In this document: in pieces, positions 1-5,276 of the stretch | Position numbering within the stretch: position 1 is the first letter of the stretch | Layout: each line of letters starts with the position of its first letter | Source: Chloroflexota bacterium | Lineage (GTDB): Bacteria; Chloroflexota; Dehalococcoidia; Lucifugimonadales; Australimonadaceae | Direction of reading: 5' to 3' | Assembly: GCA_028875085.1 (NCBI GenBank) | Contig: JAPPFU010000031.1 | Location: 7,699 to 14,403, forward strand | DNA: 6,705 bases | Notes under the pieces: model-generated | Databases searched by the model: none | The model's input: the letters and a program-made list of their open reading frames with translations, nothing else | Told to the model about the DNA's origin: nothing | Position numbers and translations under genes: made by a program

Positions 1-1117
1 CCGCCGGGCGGTAGTAGACGACGAAGGCATCGCCATCGCGCTGCACTCGCGGCGCAACGCGCTCGCGTTGAGGCGCGGGCGCGGGCCCAGGCTCATCTGA
101 AGGGGCTTCGCGGGCGCGGGGCGGCGCGTCAGGCAGAAGCGCGAGCACACGGTCAAGGAGGCGCTCCACTCCTTCGCCCGTGGCTGCGGAGACGGCCAGC
201 GGCTCCTGGCCTGCCGCGGCAGCGAGCGCCTGTCGTTGCGCGTGGTAGCGTTCGCGCGCCTCCGGCACGTCCTGCTTCGTAACGGCGACCACAACGGGTG
301 CCGTGGAGGCCTCGCTGCGATGCGCGGCGATCTCCGCCGCTACCGCCGCGAAGTCTTGCGCCAGGTCATCGGCGAGGCCGTCCACCAGATGAATCAGGAG
401 GCGGGCGCGCTCTGTGTGGCGCAAGAAGTCGTGGCCCAGCCCCCTGCCTTCCGACGCGCCTTCGATAAGCCCCGGCACGTCAAGCAGCACCATTGCGCGA
501 TCGTGGCGCTCCACTACGCCGAGCACCGGCTCAAGCGTCGTGAACGGATAGTCCGCAATCTTCGGCTGGGCGCGAGAGACCACACTCAGCAGCGTCGACT
601 TCCCGGCATTAGGCGCGCCGACGATGGCCGCGTCGGCAAGCAGCCGTACCTCCAATAGCAACCGGCGCTCCTCGCCTGGCTCGCCCGCCTCGGCAAGGAG
701 CGGGTCTTGCAGCGTCGGGTTGGCAAACCGCACGTTGCCACGGCCTGGCGAACCGCCGCGCGCGGCCACGGCTCGGTCGCCGTCGCTTACGAGGTCCGCA
801 AGCATGCTCTTGCCCCCATGCGCGTCCAATTCCCAGATAGTCGTGCCCTCCGGCGCCTCGATGACGCGACCCTTGCCATTGCGCCCGGTGCGGTTGTTGC
901 CGCGACCGTTAGCCCCGGCCTCGGCGCGCACGAGGCTCGTCCTGGCGAGATGAGTCAGGGTCGCACGCGAGCGCACGGCCTGCACCACTACGGCGCCCCC
1001 AACGCCGCCGTCCCCGCCGTCAGGCCCGCCTTTCGGGACGAACTTCTCCCGTCGAAAGGAGATAGCGCCATCGCCGCCGCGGCCTCCAACGACTTGTAGC
1101 TCCTTCACATCCAGCAT
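1..1117 (-). CDS. obg: GTPase Obg/CgtA, C-terminus cut by window edge
   Basis: Obg is a ribosome-associated GTPase needed for 50S subunit maturation and linked to stress and cell-cycle control; it acts in the cytoplasm. The window holds 372 codons. Residues 1-158 are the glycine-rich Obg fold, with FRREKFVPKGGPDGGDGG near 21-38. The G domain follows: G1 GAPNAGKST (167-175), G2 DYPFTTL (189-195), G3 DVPGLIEGA (213-221), G4 TKQD (280-283) and G5 SAATGEG (310-316). A Pro/Ala-rich linker (about 330-350) leads into what looks like the start of the OCT domain, which runs off the left edge. The ATG is preceded by AGGAA at a 6-base spacing (1124-1128), and homology begins at residue 1. G4 has Thr in place of the usual Asn, which other GTPases tolerate. 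dnaA lies 151 bases upstream on the same strand, so co-transcription is possible. Identity is near certain. Confidence 0.97.
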   Translation of the reverse strand, partial: MLDVKELQVVGGRGGDGAISFRREKFVPKGGPDGGDGGVGGAVVVQAVRSRATLTHLARTSLVRAEAGANGRGNNRTGRNGKGRVIEAPEGTTIWELDAHGGKSMLADLVSDGDRAVAARGGSPGRGNVRFANPTLQDPLLAEAGEPGEERRLLLEVRLLADAAIVGAPNAGKSTLLSVVSRAQPKIADYPFTTLEPVLGVVERHDRAMVLLDVPGLIEGASEGRGLGHDFLRHTERARLLIHLVDGLADDLAQDFAAVAAEIAAHRSEASTAPVVVAVTKQDVPEARERYHAQRQALAAAAGQEPLAVSAATGEGVERLLDRVLALLPDAPPRAREAPSDEPGPAPAPQRERVAPRVQRDGDAFVVYYRPA

Positions 1118-1268
1118 CTCTTATTCCTAGCAGGCTTCAACCTGGGAAAGATAGTAGGAACAAAGGCTGCCACTTCGAAAGGGAGAACCGGGTGGGAAAG
1201 TCGTTGGAGCGCCGTAACGGTCTTGTGTACGGGGCTGAGCATGGTTGTTGAATGTATGAGGAATAGCG
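1118..1268 (-). other. dnaA-obg intergenic region
   Basis: This 151-base gap looks less GC-rich than the flanking genes. It holds the obg ribosome-binding site and a weak -10-like TACTAT read on the minus strand, without a convincing -35. I see no strong hairpin followed by a T-run, so there is no clear terminator for dnaA. I also see no tRNA and no DnaA box of the TTATNCACA type. Confidence 0.4.
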
Positions 1269-2594
1269 TTAGGACTGGGTGATGTTCGTGGCAACGCGTT
1301 GCGCTTCGGGGTCGGCGGCGAGCGCCTGTTCCCCTTGCCGGATGGCATAGGCGATGGTGGCGCGGTCGCGGTTGCCGAGTAGTTCGCCGATTTCCACCGG
1401 ATTCAACGAGAGGCGTTCGGCGAGGAGGCAGGCGGCGATGTGCCGTGCTCTGGCAATCTTACGGTCGCGGCGTTTGCCAGTGAGCGCGGCGGCGGGCAGG
1501 CCGAATGCCTGGCTCACGCGGGCGATTACCTCGGTCGCGCTCATAGGCTCAGGCGCGGGGGCGTAGGTCGCCAACTCCTTCTCGATGGCCGCGAGAGTTA
1601 AGGGGATGCCGGTCCACTGGGCCGCGGCGACCACCCGGCCGAGTGAGCCTTCTAGCTGGCGGATGCAGGTTGTGTTGCGTTGGGCGAGCGCGGTGATGAT
1701 TTCCGGCGGCACGGGCACAGGGGAGCGATTGGCGATGCGTTGGAGGATTGCCGCCCGCGTTTCCGGGTCGGGCATGCTGACATCGGTAACCAGTCCCCAC
1801 TCCAGCCGCGAGCGCAGGCGGTCGTCGAGCAGGCGCAGCGCGCTTGGCGGCCAGTCGGAGGTGACGACAATCTGCCGGGCGTTGTCGTGGAGGGCATTGA
1901 AGATGTGGAAGAAGGTCTCCTGCGTGCCTTGCTTGCCGGCGAGGAACTGGATGTCGTCGATGAGCAGCGCGTCGAGGGAACGGTAGGCGAGGTTGAACTC
2001 GTCGATGCGGCGGCGGCCTTCGCGGACGGCGGCGGTGTAGTCGCTGACGAGGCGCTCGCTGGTTACGTATCGGAATGCGCGGCCTCGGGCGTGGAGGTGG
2101 TGGCCGATGGCGTGGAGCAGGTGCGTCTTGCCGAGGCCGACGGCGCCGTAGACGACGAGGGGATTGTAGGCGTCGCCGGGTGCGTCCGCGACGGCCTGGG
2201 CGGCGGCGAAGGCGAGGCGGTTGCTTGTGCCCTCGACGAACGCCTCGAAGGTGTAGCGGGGGTTGAGCGGCGACCGGTTGGGAGGCGCGGCGATGGGCGC
2301 CGCCTCGGGCGTTGGCGCGGCCGGTTGGGGCGCCGGGGCGTTGCCGACCACAAACGCCACGTCCCGTTCCTCGCCGACGACGGCGTGGACGGCAGAGCAC
2401 GCGATGCCGCGCATGCGGGCGTTGAGGTGCTCGGCGATGAATGCCGACGGCGCCGCCACGACCAGGCGGTCGGCGTCGAGCGATTGGCCGACGGTTCCCC
2501 GCAGCCAGGTGTTGTAGGCGGGCCTGGGCACCTGGACTTCGAGGCGACCAAGGGCGGCCTCCCAGGCGCGCTGGGCGTTGGCGACGGTCGTCAG
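1269..2594 (-). CDS. dnaA: Chromosomal replication initiator DnaA, probable CTG start
   Basis: DnaA is the AAA+ ATPase that binds oriC, melts it and loads the replicative helicase. From the proposed start the protein is 441 residues, the normal family length. Domain I is about 8-83 (W11, W30), and a Pro/Ala-rich domain II is about 84-112. Domain III carries Walker A GAVGLGKT (150-157), Walker B LLIDDIQFL (210-218), sensor 1 VVTSD (243-247), the arginine finger R263 in DRLRSRLEWGL, and sensor 2 R312 in IRQLEGSL. Domain IV is about 350-441, with the basic loop KRRDRK (374-379). Its box-reading motif is GNRDRATI (407-414), where E. coli has Asp-His-Thr-Thr, so two base-contacting positions differ. 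No ATG, GTG or TTG lies in frame where domain I should begin. CTG at 2594 has GGAG 8 bases upstream. A TTG at 2738 would add 48 residues containing five cysteines, unlike the rest of the protein. The gene is divergent from fmt, followed by obg, and has no dnaN beside it. A diverged second DnaA copy cannot be excluded. Confidence 0.93.
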   Translation of the reverse strand: MTTVANAQRAWEAALGRLEVQVPRPAYNTWLRGTVGQSLDADRLVVAAPSAFIAEHLNARMRGIACSAVHAVVGEERDVAFVVGNAPAPQPAAPTPEAAPIAAPPNRSPLNPRYTFEAFVEGTSNRLAFAAAQAVADAPGDAYNPLVVYGAVGLGKTHLLHAIGHHLHARGRAFRYVTSERLVSDYTAAVREGRRRIDEFNLAYRSLDALLIDDIQFLAGKQGTQETFFHIFNALHDNARQIVVTSDWPPSALRLLDDRLRSRLEWGLVTDVSMPDPETRAAILQRIANRSPVPVPPEIITALAQRNTTCIRQLEGSLGRVVAAAQWTGIPLTLAAIEKELATYAPAPEPMSATEVIARVSQAFGLPAAALTGKRRDRKIARARHIAACLLAERLSLNPVEIGELLGNRDRATIAYAIRQGEQALAADPEAQRVATNITQS

Positions 2595-2602
2595 CGTTCC
2601 TA

Positions 2603-2606
2603 CTCC
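2603..2606 (-). promoter_or_regulatory. Ribosome-binding site supporting a CTG start of dnaA
   Basis: Read on the minus strand, GGAG is followed by TAGGAACG and then CTG. This is the only Shine-Dalgarno-like sequence at correct spacing from a plausible first codon near the start of DnaA domain I. The use of CTG is inferred from homology and this spacing, not proven. Confidence 0.45.
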
Positions 2607-2705
2607 GCAGTAGATGTTGGTGGGGAAACACCCCGTGTCCCTGCCCGCCCGGCCATGCGCGCCACGCCGGCTCAGCGAGCAAGGGCGGGCAAGGTAGCAC
2701 GCGCC

Positions 2706-2772
2706 GCGTTTGAGAACGCAAGAGGGGGCATCGGGCAATTTGCCCCCCGGTTTTGGCGCCTCCCCAGGCGCT
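2706..2772. repeat. Three successive inverted repeats between dnaA and fmt
   Basis: Three short inverted repeats lie in 67 bases of the divergent dnaA-fmt region: GCGTT/AACGC with a 4-base centre (2706-2719), GGGCAA/TTGCCC with a 1-base centre (2733-2745), and GGCGCCT/AGGCGCT with a CCCC centre (2755-2772, one G-T pair). The middle one looks like a protein operator half-site pair. The third could fold as a hairpin in RNA, but no T-run follows it. Function is unknown, and at this GC content some of this could be chance. Confidence 0.4.
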
Positions 2773-2815
2773 CGCTCAGGGCGCCCCGGCGCGGCCTGCG
2801 GGGGGCCTCGTGCGG

Positions 2816-2821
2816 TAAGAT
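2816..2821 (+). promoter_or_regulatory. Possible -10 element for a leaderless fmt transcript
   Basis: TAAGAT lies 6 bases before the fmt GTG, and there is no Shine-Dalgarno sequence in the 15 bases ahead of that codon. The spacing would put the transcript start at or next to the first base of the gene. The match to TATAAT is only 4 of 6 and no good -35 is seen, so this is a weak call. Confidence 0.3.
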
Positions 2822-2827
2822 TCAGCC

Positions 2828-3757
2828 GTGGACAGCCCCCGCACGGTCTTCCTGGGAACTCCAGCGGCAGCGCTCCCGACGCTGCGCGCGCTGGAGGCGT
2901 TGGGGTGGCCGGTGGTCGGCGTCTACACAGCGCCGGATAGGCCCTCGGGCCGCGGGCGCGCCGTCGAGCAATCGCCAGTGAAGCGCTACGCGCTGGAGCG
3001 CGGCTATACGGTGTACGCGCCGGACGCCGCGCACTCCCCGGAGACGACGGAGTCGCTCCGCATGCTGCGCCCCGATCTGCTGGTGCTGGCGGCTTACGGC
3101 AAGATCCTCCCCGATGAGTTCCTGCGCGTTGCGCCGCTGGGGGCGCTTAACGTCCATCCGTCGCTGCTGCCGCGCCACCGGGGCGCGACGCCGGTGCAGG
3201 AGACGATCCTGGTGGGCGACGGCGAGGCGGGGGCGACGCTCTTTGTGATGGACGAGGGGATCGACACGGGGCCGATCGTGGCGCAGCGGACGGTTCGCTT
3301 GCGCGGCGACGAGCGCGCGCCCGCCTTGACGACGCGCCTGTTCGAACTGGGCGCGGAGTTGGCGTTCGAGGCGCTGCCCGCCTACGTTCGCGGCGAGATA
3401 GCTCCGCGCGCGCAAGGGCCGGGCGACCCGCCGCTGCGCCGCATTACGAAGGAGGCGGGCGTTATCGATTGGCGCCGGAGCGCGGCGGCGATCGAGCGGC
3501 AGACGCGGGCGTACGACCCGTGGCCGGGCACCTCTACGTGGTGGCGGGGGCGCAAGCTGGACGTGCAGGAGGCGCGGGCGCTGTCCGGAAGCGCGCCGCC
3601 CGGCGCGGTGGCGGCTCACGGCGCGGGCGCGGCGGTGGGGACGGGCGAGGGGTTGCTGCTGCCGCTGCGGGTGAAGTTGGAGGGCAGGGCTTCGGTGAGC
3701 GTCGAGGAGTTCGTGCGCGGCCACCGCGAGTTCGTGGGCGCGCGACTGCCGAGTTGA
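2828..3757 (+). CDS. fmt: Methionyl-tRNA formyltransferase
   Basis: Fmt transfers a formyl group from 10-formyl-tetrahydrofolate to Met-tRNA(fMet), producing the initiator tRNA for translation. The 309 residues match the family length (E. coli about 315). The N-terminal Rossmann-type formyltransferase domain (about 5-195) shows FLGTPAAALPTL near the start and the PDRPSGRGR loop (36-44). The catalytic triad equivalents are N108, H110 (NVHPSLLP) and D146 (MDEGIDTGPI), and the SLLPRHRGATP loop (112-122) is intact. The C-terminal tRNA-binding domain begins near 207 (ITKEAGVIDW). The GTG start at 2828 is chosen because homology begins within a few residues of it; no Shine-Dalgarno sequence precedes it, so the message may be leaderless. 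The gene is divergent from dnaA and convergent with rplY. The usual partner def (peptide deformylase) is not in the window. Confidence 0.97.
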   Translation: MDSPRTVFLGTPAAALPTLRALEALGWPVVGVYTAPDRPSGRGRAVEQSPVKRYALERGYTVYAPDAAHSPETTESLRMLRPDLLVLAAYGKILPDEFLRVAPLGALNVHPSLLPRHRGATPVQETILVGDGEAGATLFVMDEGIDTGPIVAQRTVRLRGDERAPALTTRLFELGAELAFEALPAYVRGEIAPRAQGPGDPPLRRITKEAGVIDWRRSAAAIERQTRAYDPWPGTSTWWRGRKLDVQEARALSGSAPPGAVAAHGAGAAVGTGEGLLLPLRVKLEGRASVSVEEFVRGHREFVGARLPS

Positions 3758-3778
3758 CGCCGCGCTAGGCTTCGGCAG
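3746..3778. terminator. Hairpin enclosing the fmt and rplY stop codons, possible two-way terminator
   Basis: CTGCCGA (3746-3752) pairs with TCGGCAG (3772-3778), and the pairing could extend past an A-A mismatch by one G-C pair. The 19-base loop contains both convergent stop codons. There is no T-run on either side, so intrinsic termination is doubtful. With only 7 bases between the genes, this is the only structure at the junction that could serve both. Confidence 0.3.
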
Positions 3779-4421
3779 ACTCCTCCTCCGGCGCGGCTTC
3801 GGCTGCAGCCTCGGCCTCCGCAGGCTCCGGCTCCGCCTCCGCTTCCTCCAGGGCCTCGGGGCGCTGCTGGACGATGCGGACGATCAACGCGCCGGGGTCG
3901 GTCAGGATGGTCACGCGGGCCGGCGCGGCCAAGTCGCTCACGTGCACCGCGTCCGCCGAGCTCTCGAGGCCGGAGACGTCAACGGTGAAGTCGCTGGGGA
4001 TCTCGAGGGGGAGCGCCTCGACCTCGACCTCGTGTAGGTCTTGGACGAGGGTGGCGCCCGCTGCCCTAGCGCCCGGCGCTTCGCCTTCGAGGCGGACGGG
4101 CACATGGGCGCGCACCCGCTCTGTGCGGGAGATGCGGATGAAGTCGATGTGCACCAGTTCGTCGGTTACGGGGTGGCGCTGCACCTCGCGCACCATAACG
4201 AAGAGGTCGTCCCCGCCGGCGACTTGGAGGGTGAGCGGCGCGGTCGCGCGGGTGAAGGCGAGGACGTGGGCTGCGTCCGGGGTGGCGCACTGCAAGGCCA
4301 GCGACGGCTCGCCGTGGCCGTAGACGTGCAGGGGGGTGAAGCCGCCGCGCCGCAGGGCGCGGTTCTTGTGGCCGAGCGCGGTGCGCGGCTCGGCGGCGAG
4401 AGTGATGGGCGTCGTGGTCAT
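3765..4421 (-). CDS. rplY: 50S ribosomal protein L25, CTC/TL5 long form
   Basis: L25 binds 5S rRNA in the central protuberance of the 50S subunit. This 218-residue protein is the two-domain form. The 5S-binding domain (about 5-95) has ALGHKNRALRRGGFTP and VYGHGEPS (15-40) and VQRHPVTDELVHIDFIRI (80-97). The C-terminal beta domain (about 98-185) carries PLEIPSDFTVDVSGL (138-152) and AVHVSDL (158-164). A Glu/Ala-rich tail follows (about 189-218, 13 Glu in 30 residues), which is common in this subfamily and probably disordered. The ATG at 4421 has GGAG 8 bases upstream. The gene stands alone on its strand, convergent with fmt and divergent from the rrf2-type regulator. The tail is encoded by low-complexity CTCC/CGGC-rich DNA (read on the plus strand). 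Confidence 0.95.
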   Translation of the reverse strand: MTTTPITLAAEPRTALGHKNRALRRGGFTPLHVYGHGEPSLALQCATPDAAHVLAFTRATAPLTLQVAGGDDLFVMVREVQRHPVTDELVHIDFIRISRTERVRAHVPVRLEGEAPGARAAGATLVQDLHEVEVEALPLEIPSDFTVDVSGLESSADAVHVSDLAAPARVTILTDPGALIVRIVQQRPEALEEAEAEPEPAEAEAAAEAAPEEESAEA

Positions 4422-4503
4422 CGGCTAGGCTCCGGGCGGCTCGCATGCGCATGGCCGCGAAGGCATAGCATAGCAGGCGCGAGGATTGGGAGGGGAGGGC
4501 GTG

Positions 4504-4549
4504 CCCCGTGTTGGTCATGCGGACAGGTTTCAAACCTGTCCCTACGGGG
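4504..4549. repeat. Nested palindrome, likely REP-like intergenic repeat
   Basis: The core is a perfect inverted repeat, GGACAGGTTT (4521-4530) and AAACCTGTCC (4532-4541) around a single C. An outer 6-base pair CCCCGT (4504-4509) and ACGGGG (4544-4549) encloses it, leaving an asymmetric internal loop of 11 and 2 bases. A near-perfect palindrome ending in a CCCTACG-like flank in an intergenic region resembles dispersed REP-type elements seen in many bacterial genomes. There is no T-run, so it is not a standard terminator. Only one copy is present here, so the dispersed nature is inferred. Confidence 0.6.
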
Positions 4550-4677
4550 AGAAGGGGGGCGAGGAGGGGCGAAGCGGTCTCCATAGGGGCATAGTGGCAC
4601 GGGCGTTCCGTTTTGGCAACGGGCGGATGTCATATGTTGGGCGGGCGGGGAGAAAGGCGCATTGTTGACCGACTTTA

Positions 4678-4707
4678 TTGATTTCTCGGCGCGGGAGGCG
4701 CTATGAT
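4678..4707 (+). promoter_or_regulatory. Sigma-70-type promoter of the Rrf2 regulator gene
   Basis: TTGATT (4678-4683, 4 of 6 to TTGACA) and TATGAT (4702-4707, 5 of 6 to TATAAT) are separated by 18 bases. Transcription would begin near 4714, giving a leader of about 38 bases with a strong ribosome-binding site. A second TTGA lies 13 bases upstream (4665-4668). The AT-rich stretch around them would suit an autoregulatory site, as is common for Rrf2 proteins. Confidence 0.6.
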
Positions 4708-4737
4708 GAGGAGTGCGGGCGCGGGGCGGAGCGCCCC

Positions 4738-4744
4738 GGAGGAG
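4738..4744 (+). promoter_or_regulatory. Ribosome-binding site fixing the regulator start
   Basis: GGAGGAG sits 7 bases before ATG 4752. This favours that codon over an upstream GTG at 4713, which lies at the predicted transcript start, and over a second in-frame ATG at 4764, which is too far away. Confidence 0.8.
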
Positions 4745-4751
4745 CGGCGCC

Positions 4752-5177
4752 ATGCGCATCCCGATGAAGGTGGACTACGGTGTGCGGGCGCTGGTCGACC
4801 TGGCGCAGTCCACTGCCGACGGCCCGGTGCGGACGGCGGACGTGGCGCGGCGCCAGCACATCCCGGAGCCGTATCTCGACCAGGTGTTGACGACGCTGAA
4901 CAAGTTCGGCTTCATCCGCAGCCGGCGCGGGCCGCGCGGCGGCCATCTGCTCGCGCGCGACCCGCACGACATCGCGCTGAGCGAGGTGGTCGCCACGCTC
5001 GAGGGGCGCATCGCGCCGCTGGACTGCATCGCCGATCAGGACGACTGCGTGCTGTCGGGTTCGTGTACGCAGCGGGAGATATGGCGCGGCGTGGAGGACG
5101 CGGTGCAGCGCGTGCTGGAGGGCACGACGGTGTGGGACTTGGCTTTCCCGCGCCAGCCCGTCGCGGGGCCGATTTAG
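4752..5177 (+). CDS. Rrf2-family transcriptional regulator with Cys cluster
   Basis: Rrf2 proteins are dimeric winged-helix repressors or activators. IscR and NsrR sense Fe-S clusters or NO, and CymR senses cysteine status. This 141-residue protein starts MRIPMKVDYGVRALVDLA as the family does. Its helix-turn-helix is about 26-55 (RTADVARRQHIPEPYLDQVL) and the wing is RRGPRGGHLLARDP (58-71). Three cysteines, C92, C99 and C105, sit where cluster-binding members have theirs, but the first spacing is six residues instead of the five in IscR. The presence of all three suggests Fe-S binding, although this is inferred. It is followed after 99 bases by a moeB-like gene and then cysM, so control of sulfur or cysteine supply, plus autoregulation, is the likely role. 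Assignment to IscR, CymR or another subgroup is not possible from the sequence alone. Confidence 0.93.
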   Translation: MRIPMKVDYGVRALVDLAQSTADGPVRTADVARRQHIPEPYLDQVLTTLNKFGFIRSRRGPRGGHLLARDPHDIALSEVVATLEGRIAPLDCIADQDDCVLSGSCTQREIWRGVEDAVQRVLEGTTVWDLAFPRQPVAGPI

Positions 5178-5224
5178 CCCTTTCGGGCGCACCGGGCAGT
5201 CAAGTAGAGTGAGCATATTCGCGC

Positions 5225-5239
5225 CGGGCGGCGCGCCCG
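5225..5239 (+). other. Small hairpin between the regulator and moeB-like gene
   Basis: CGGGCG and CGCCCG form a 6-base-pair stem around a GCG centre. It lies in the 99-base gap about 25 bases before the ribosome-binding site of the next gene and has no T-run. It may affect mRNA processing or relative expression in the operon, or may simply reflect the GC content. Confidence 0.3.
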
Positions 5240-5264
5240 ACGCAGGAGAGCGCGTAAGAGGCGC

Positions 5265-5270
5265 AGGAGG
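5265..5270 (+). promoter_or_regulatory. Strong ribosome-binding site of the moeB-like gene
   Basis: AGGAGG lies 6 bases before ATG 5277 and fixes the start. Strong translation is expected. Confidence 0.8.
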
Positions 5271-5276
5271 GGAACA

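Larger units (their letters stand above)
4422..4751. other. Divergent rplY to rrf2 intergenic region
   Basis: This 330-base gap has no credible gene. From left to right it holds the rplY ribosome-binding site; a weak extended -10-like TGCTATGCT read toward rplY without a clear -35; a nested palindrome (4504-4549); a nearly all-purine tract (about 4546-4574); a more AT-rich stretch; and the promoter and ribosome-binding site of the regulator gene. Short frames crossing it are low-complexity or repeat-derived. Confidence 0.6.

Noticed and set aside
236..1099. Plus-strand open frames antisense to obg
   Set aside because: They are antisense to the conserved GTPase motifs and have no family resemblance.
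1121..1266. Inverted TATTCCT/AGGAATA pair flanking the dnaA-obg gap
   Set aside because: Seven bases separated by about 130 bases is within chance, and one arm is the obg ribosome-binding site.
2617..2631. Possible DnaA box (TTTCCCCAC on the minus strand)
   Set aside because: Too many mismatches to TTATCCACA and only one copy, so it is not evidence of an origin.
1549..2721. Long open frame (390 codons) on the minus strand overlapping dnaA
   Set aside because: Its product is almost entirely Arg/Pro/Ala with no motif, and it is the out-of-frame shadow of dnaA, which has all AAA+ motifs.
1680..2981. Long open frame (433 codons) on the plus strand antisense to dnaA
   Set aside because: Low-complexity Gly/Val/Glu/Arg product with no recognisable domain; it extends across the dnaA-fmt gap and into fmt, as antisense frames do in GC-rich DNA.
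2822..3724. Long minus-strand frame antisense to fmt
   Set aside because: Arg/Gln/His-rich product with no domain; it covers fmt, whose catalytic residues are all present.
4546..4574. G-rich purine tract as a G-quadruplex
   Set aside because: Only three separated runs of three or more G are present, so a standard four-run quadruplex is not supported.
5191..5220. Independent promoter for the moeB-like gene (CATATT at 5214)
   Set aside because: The -10 match is 4 of 6 and there is no -35 at any normal spacing. Co-transcription with the regulator is simpler.
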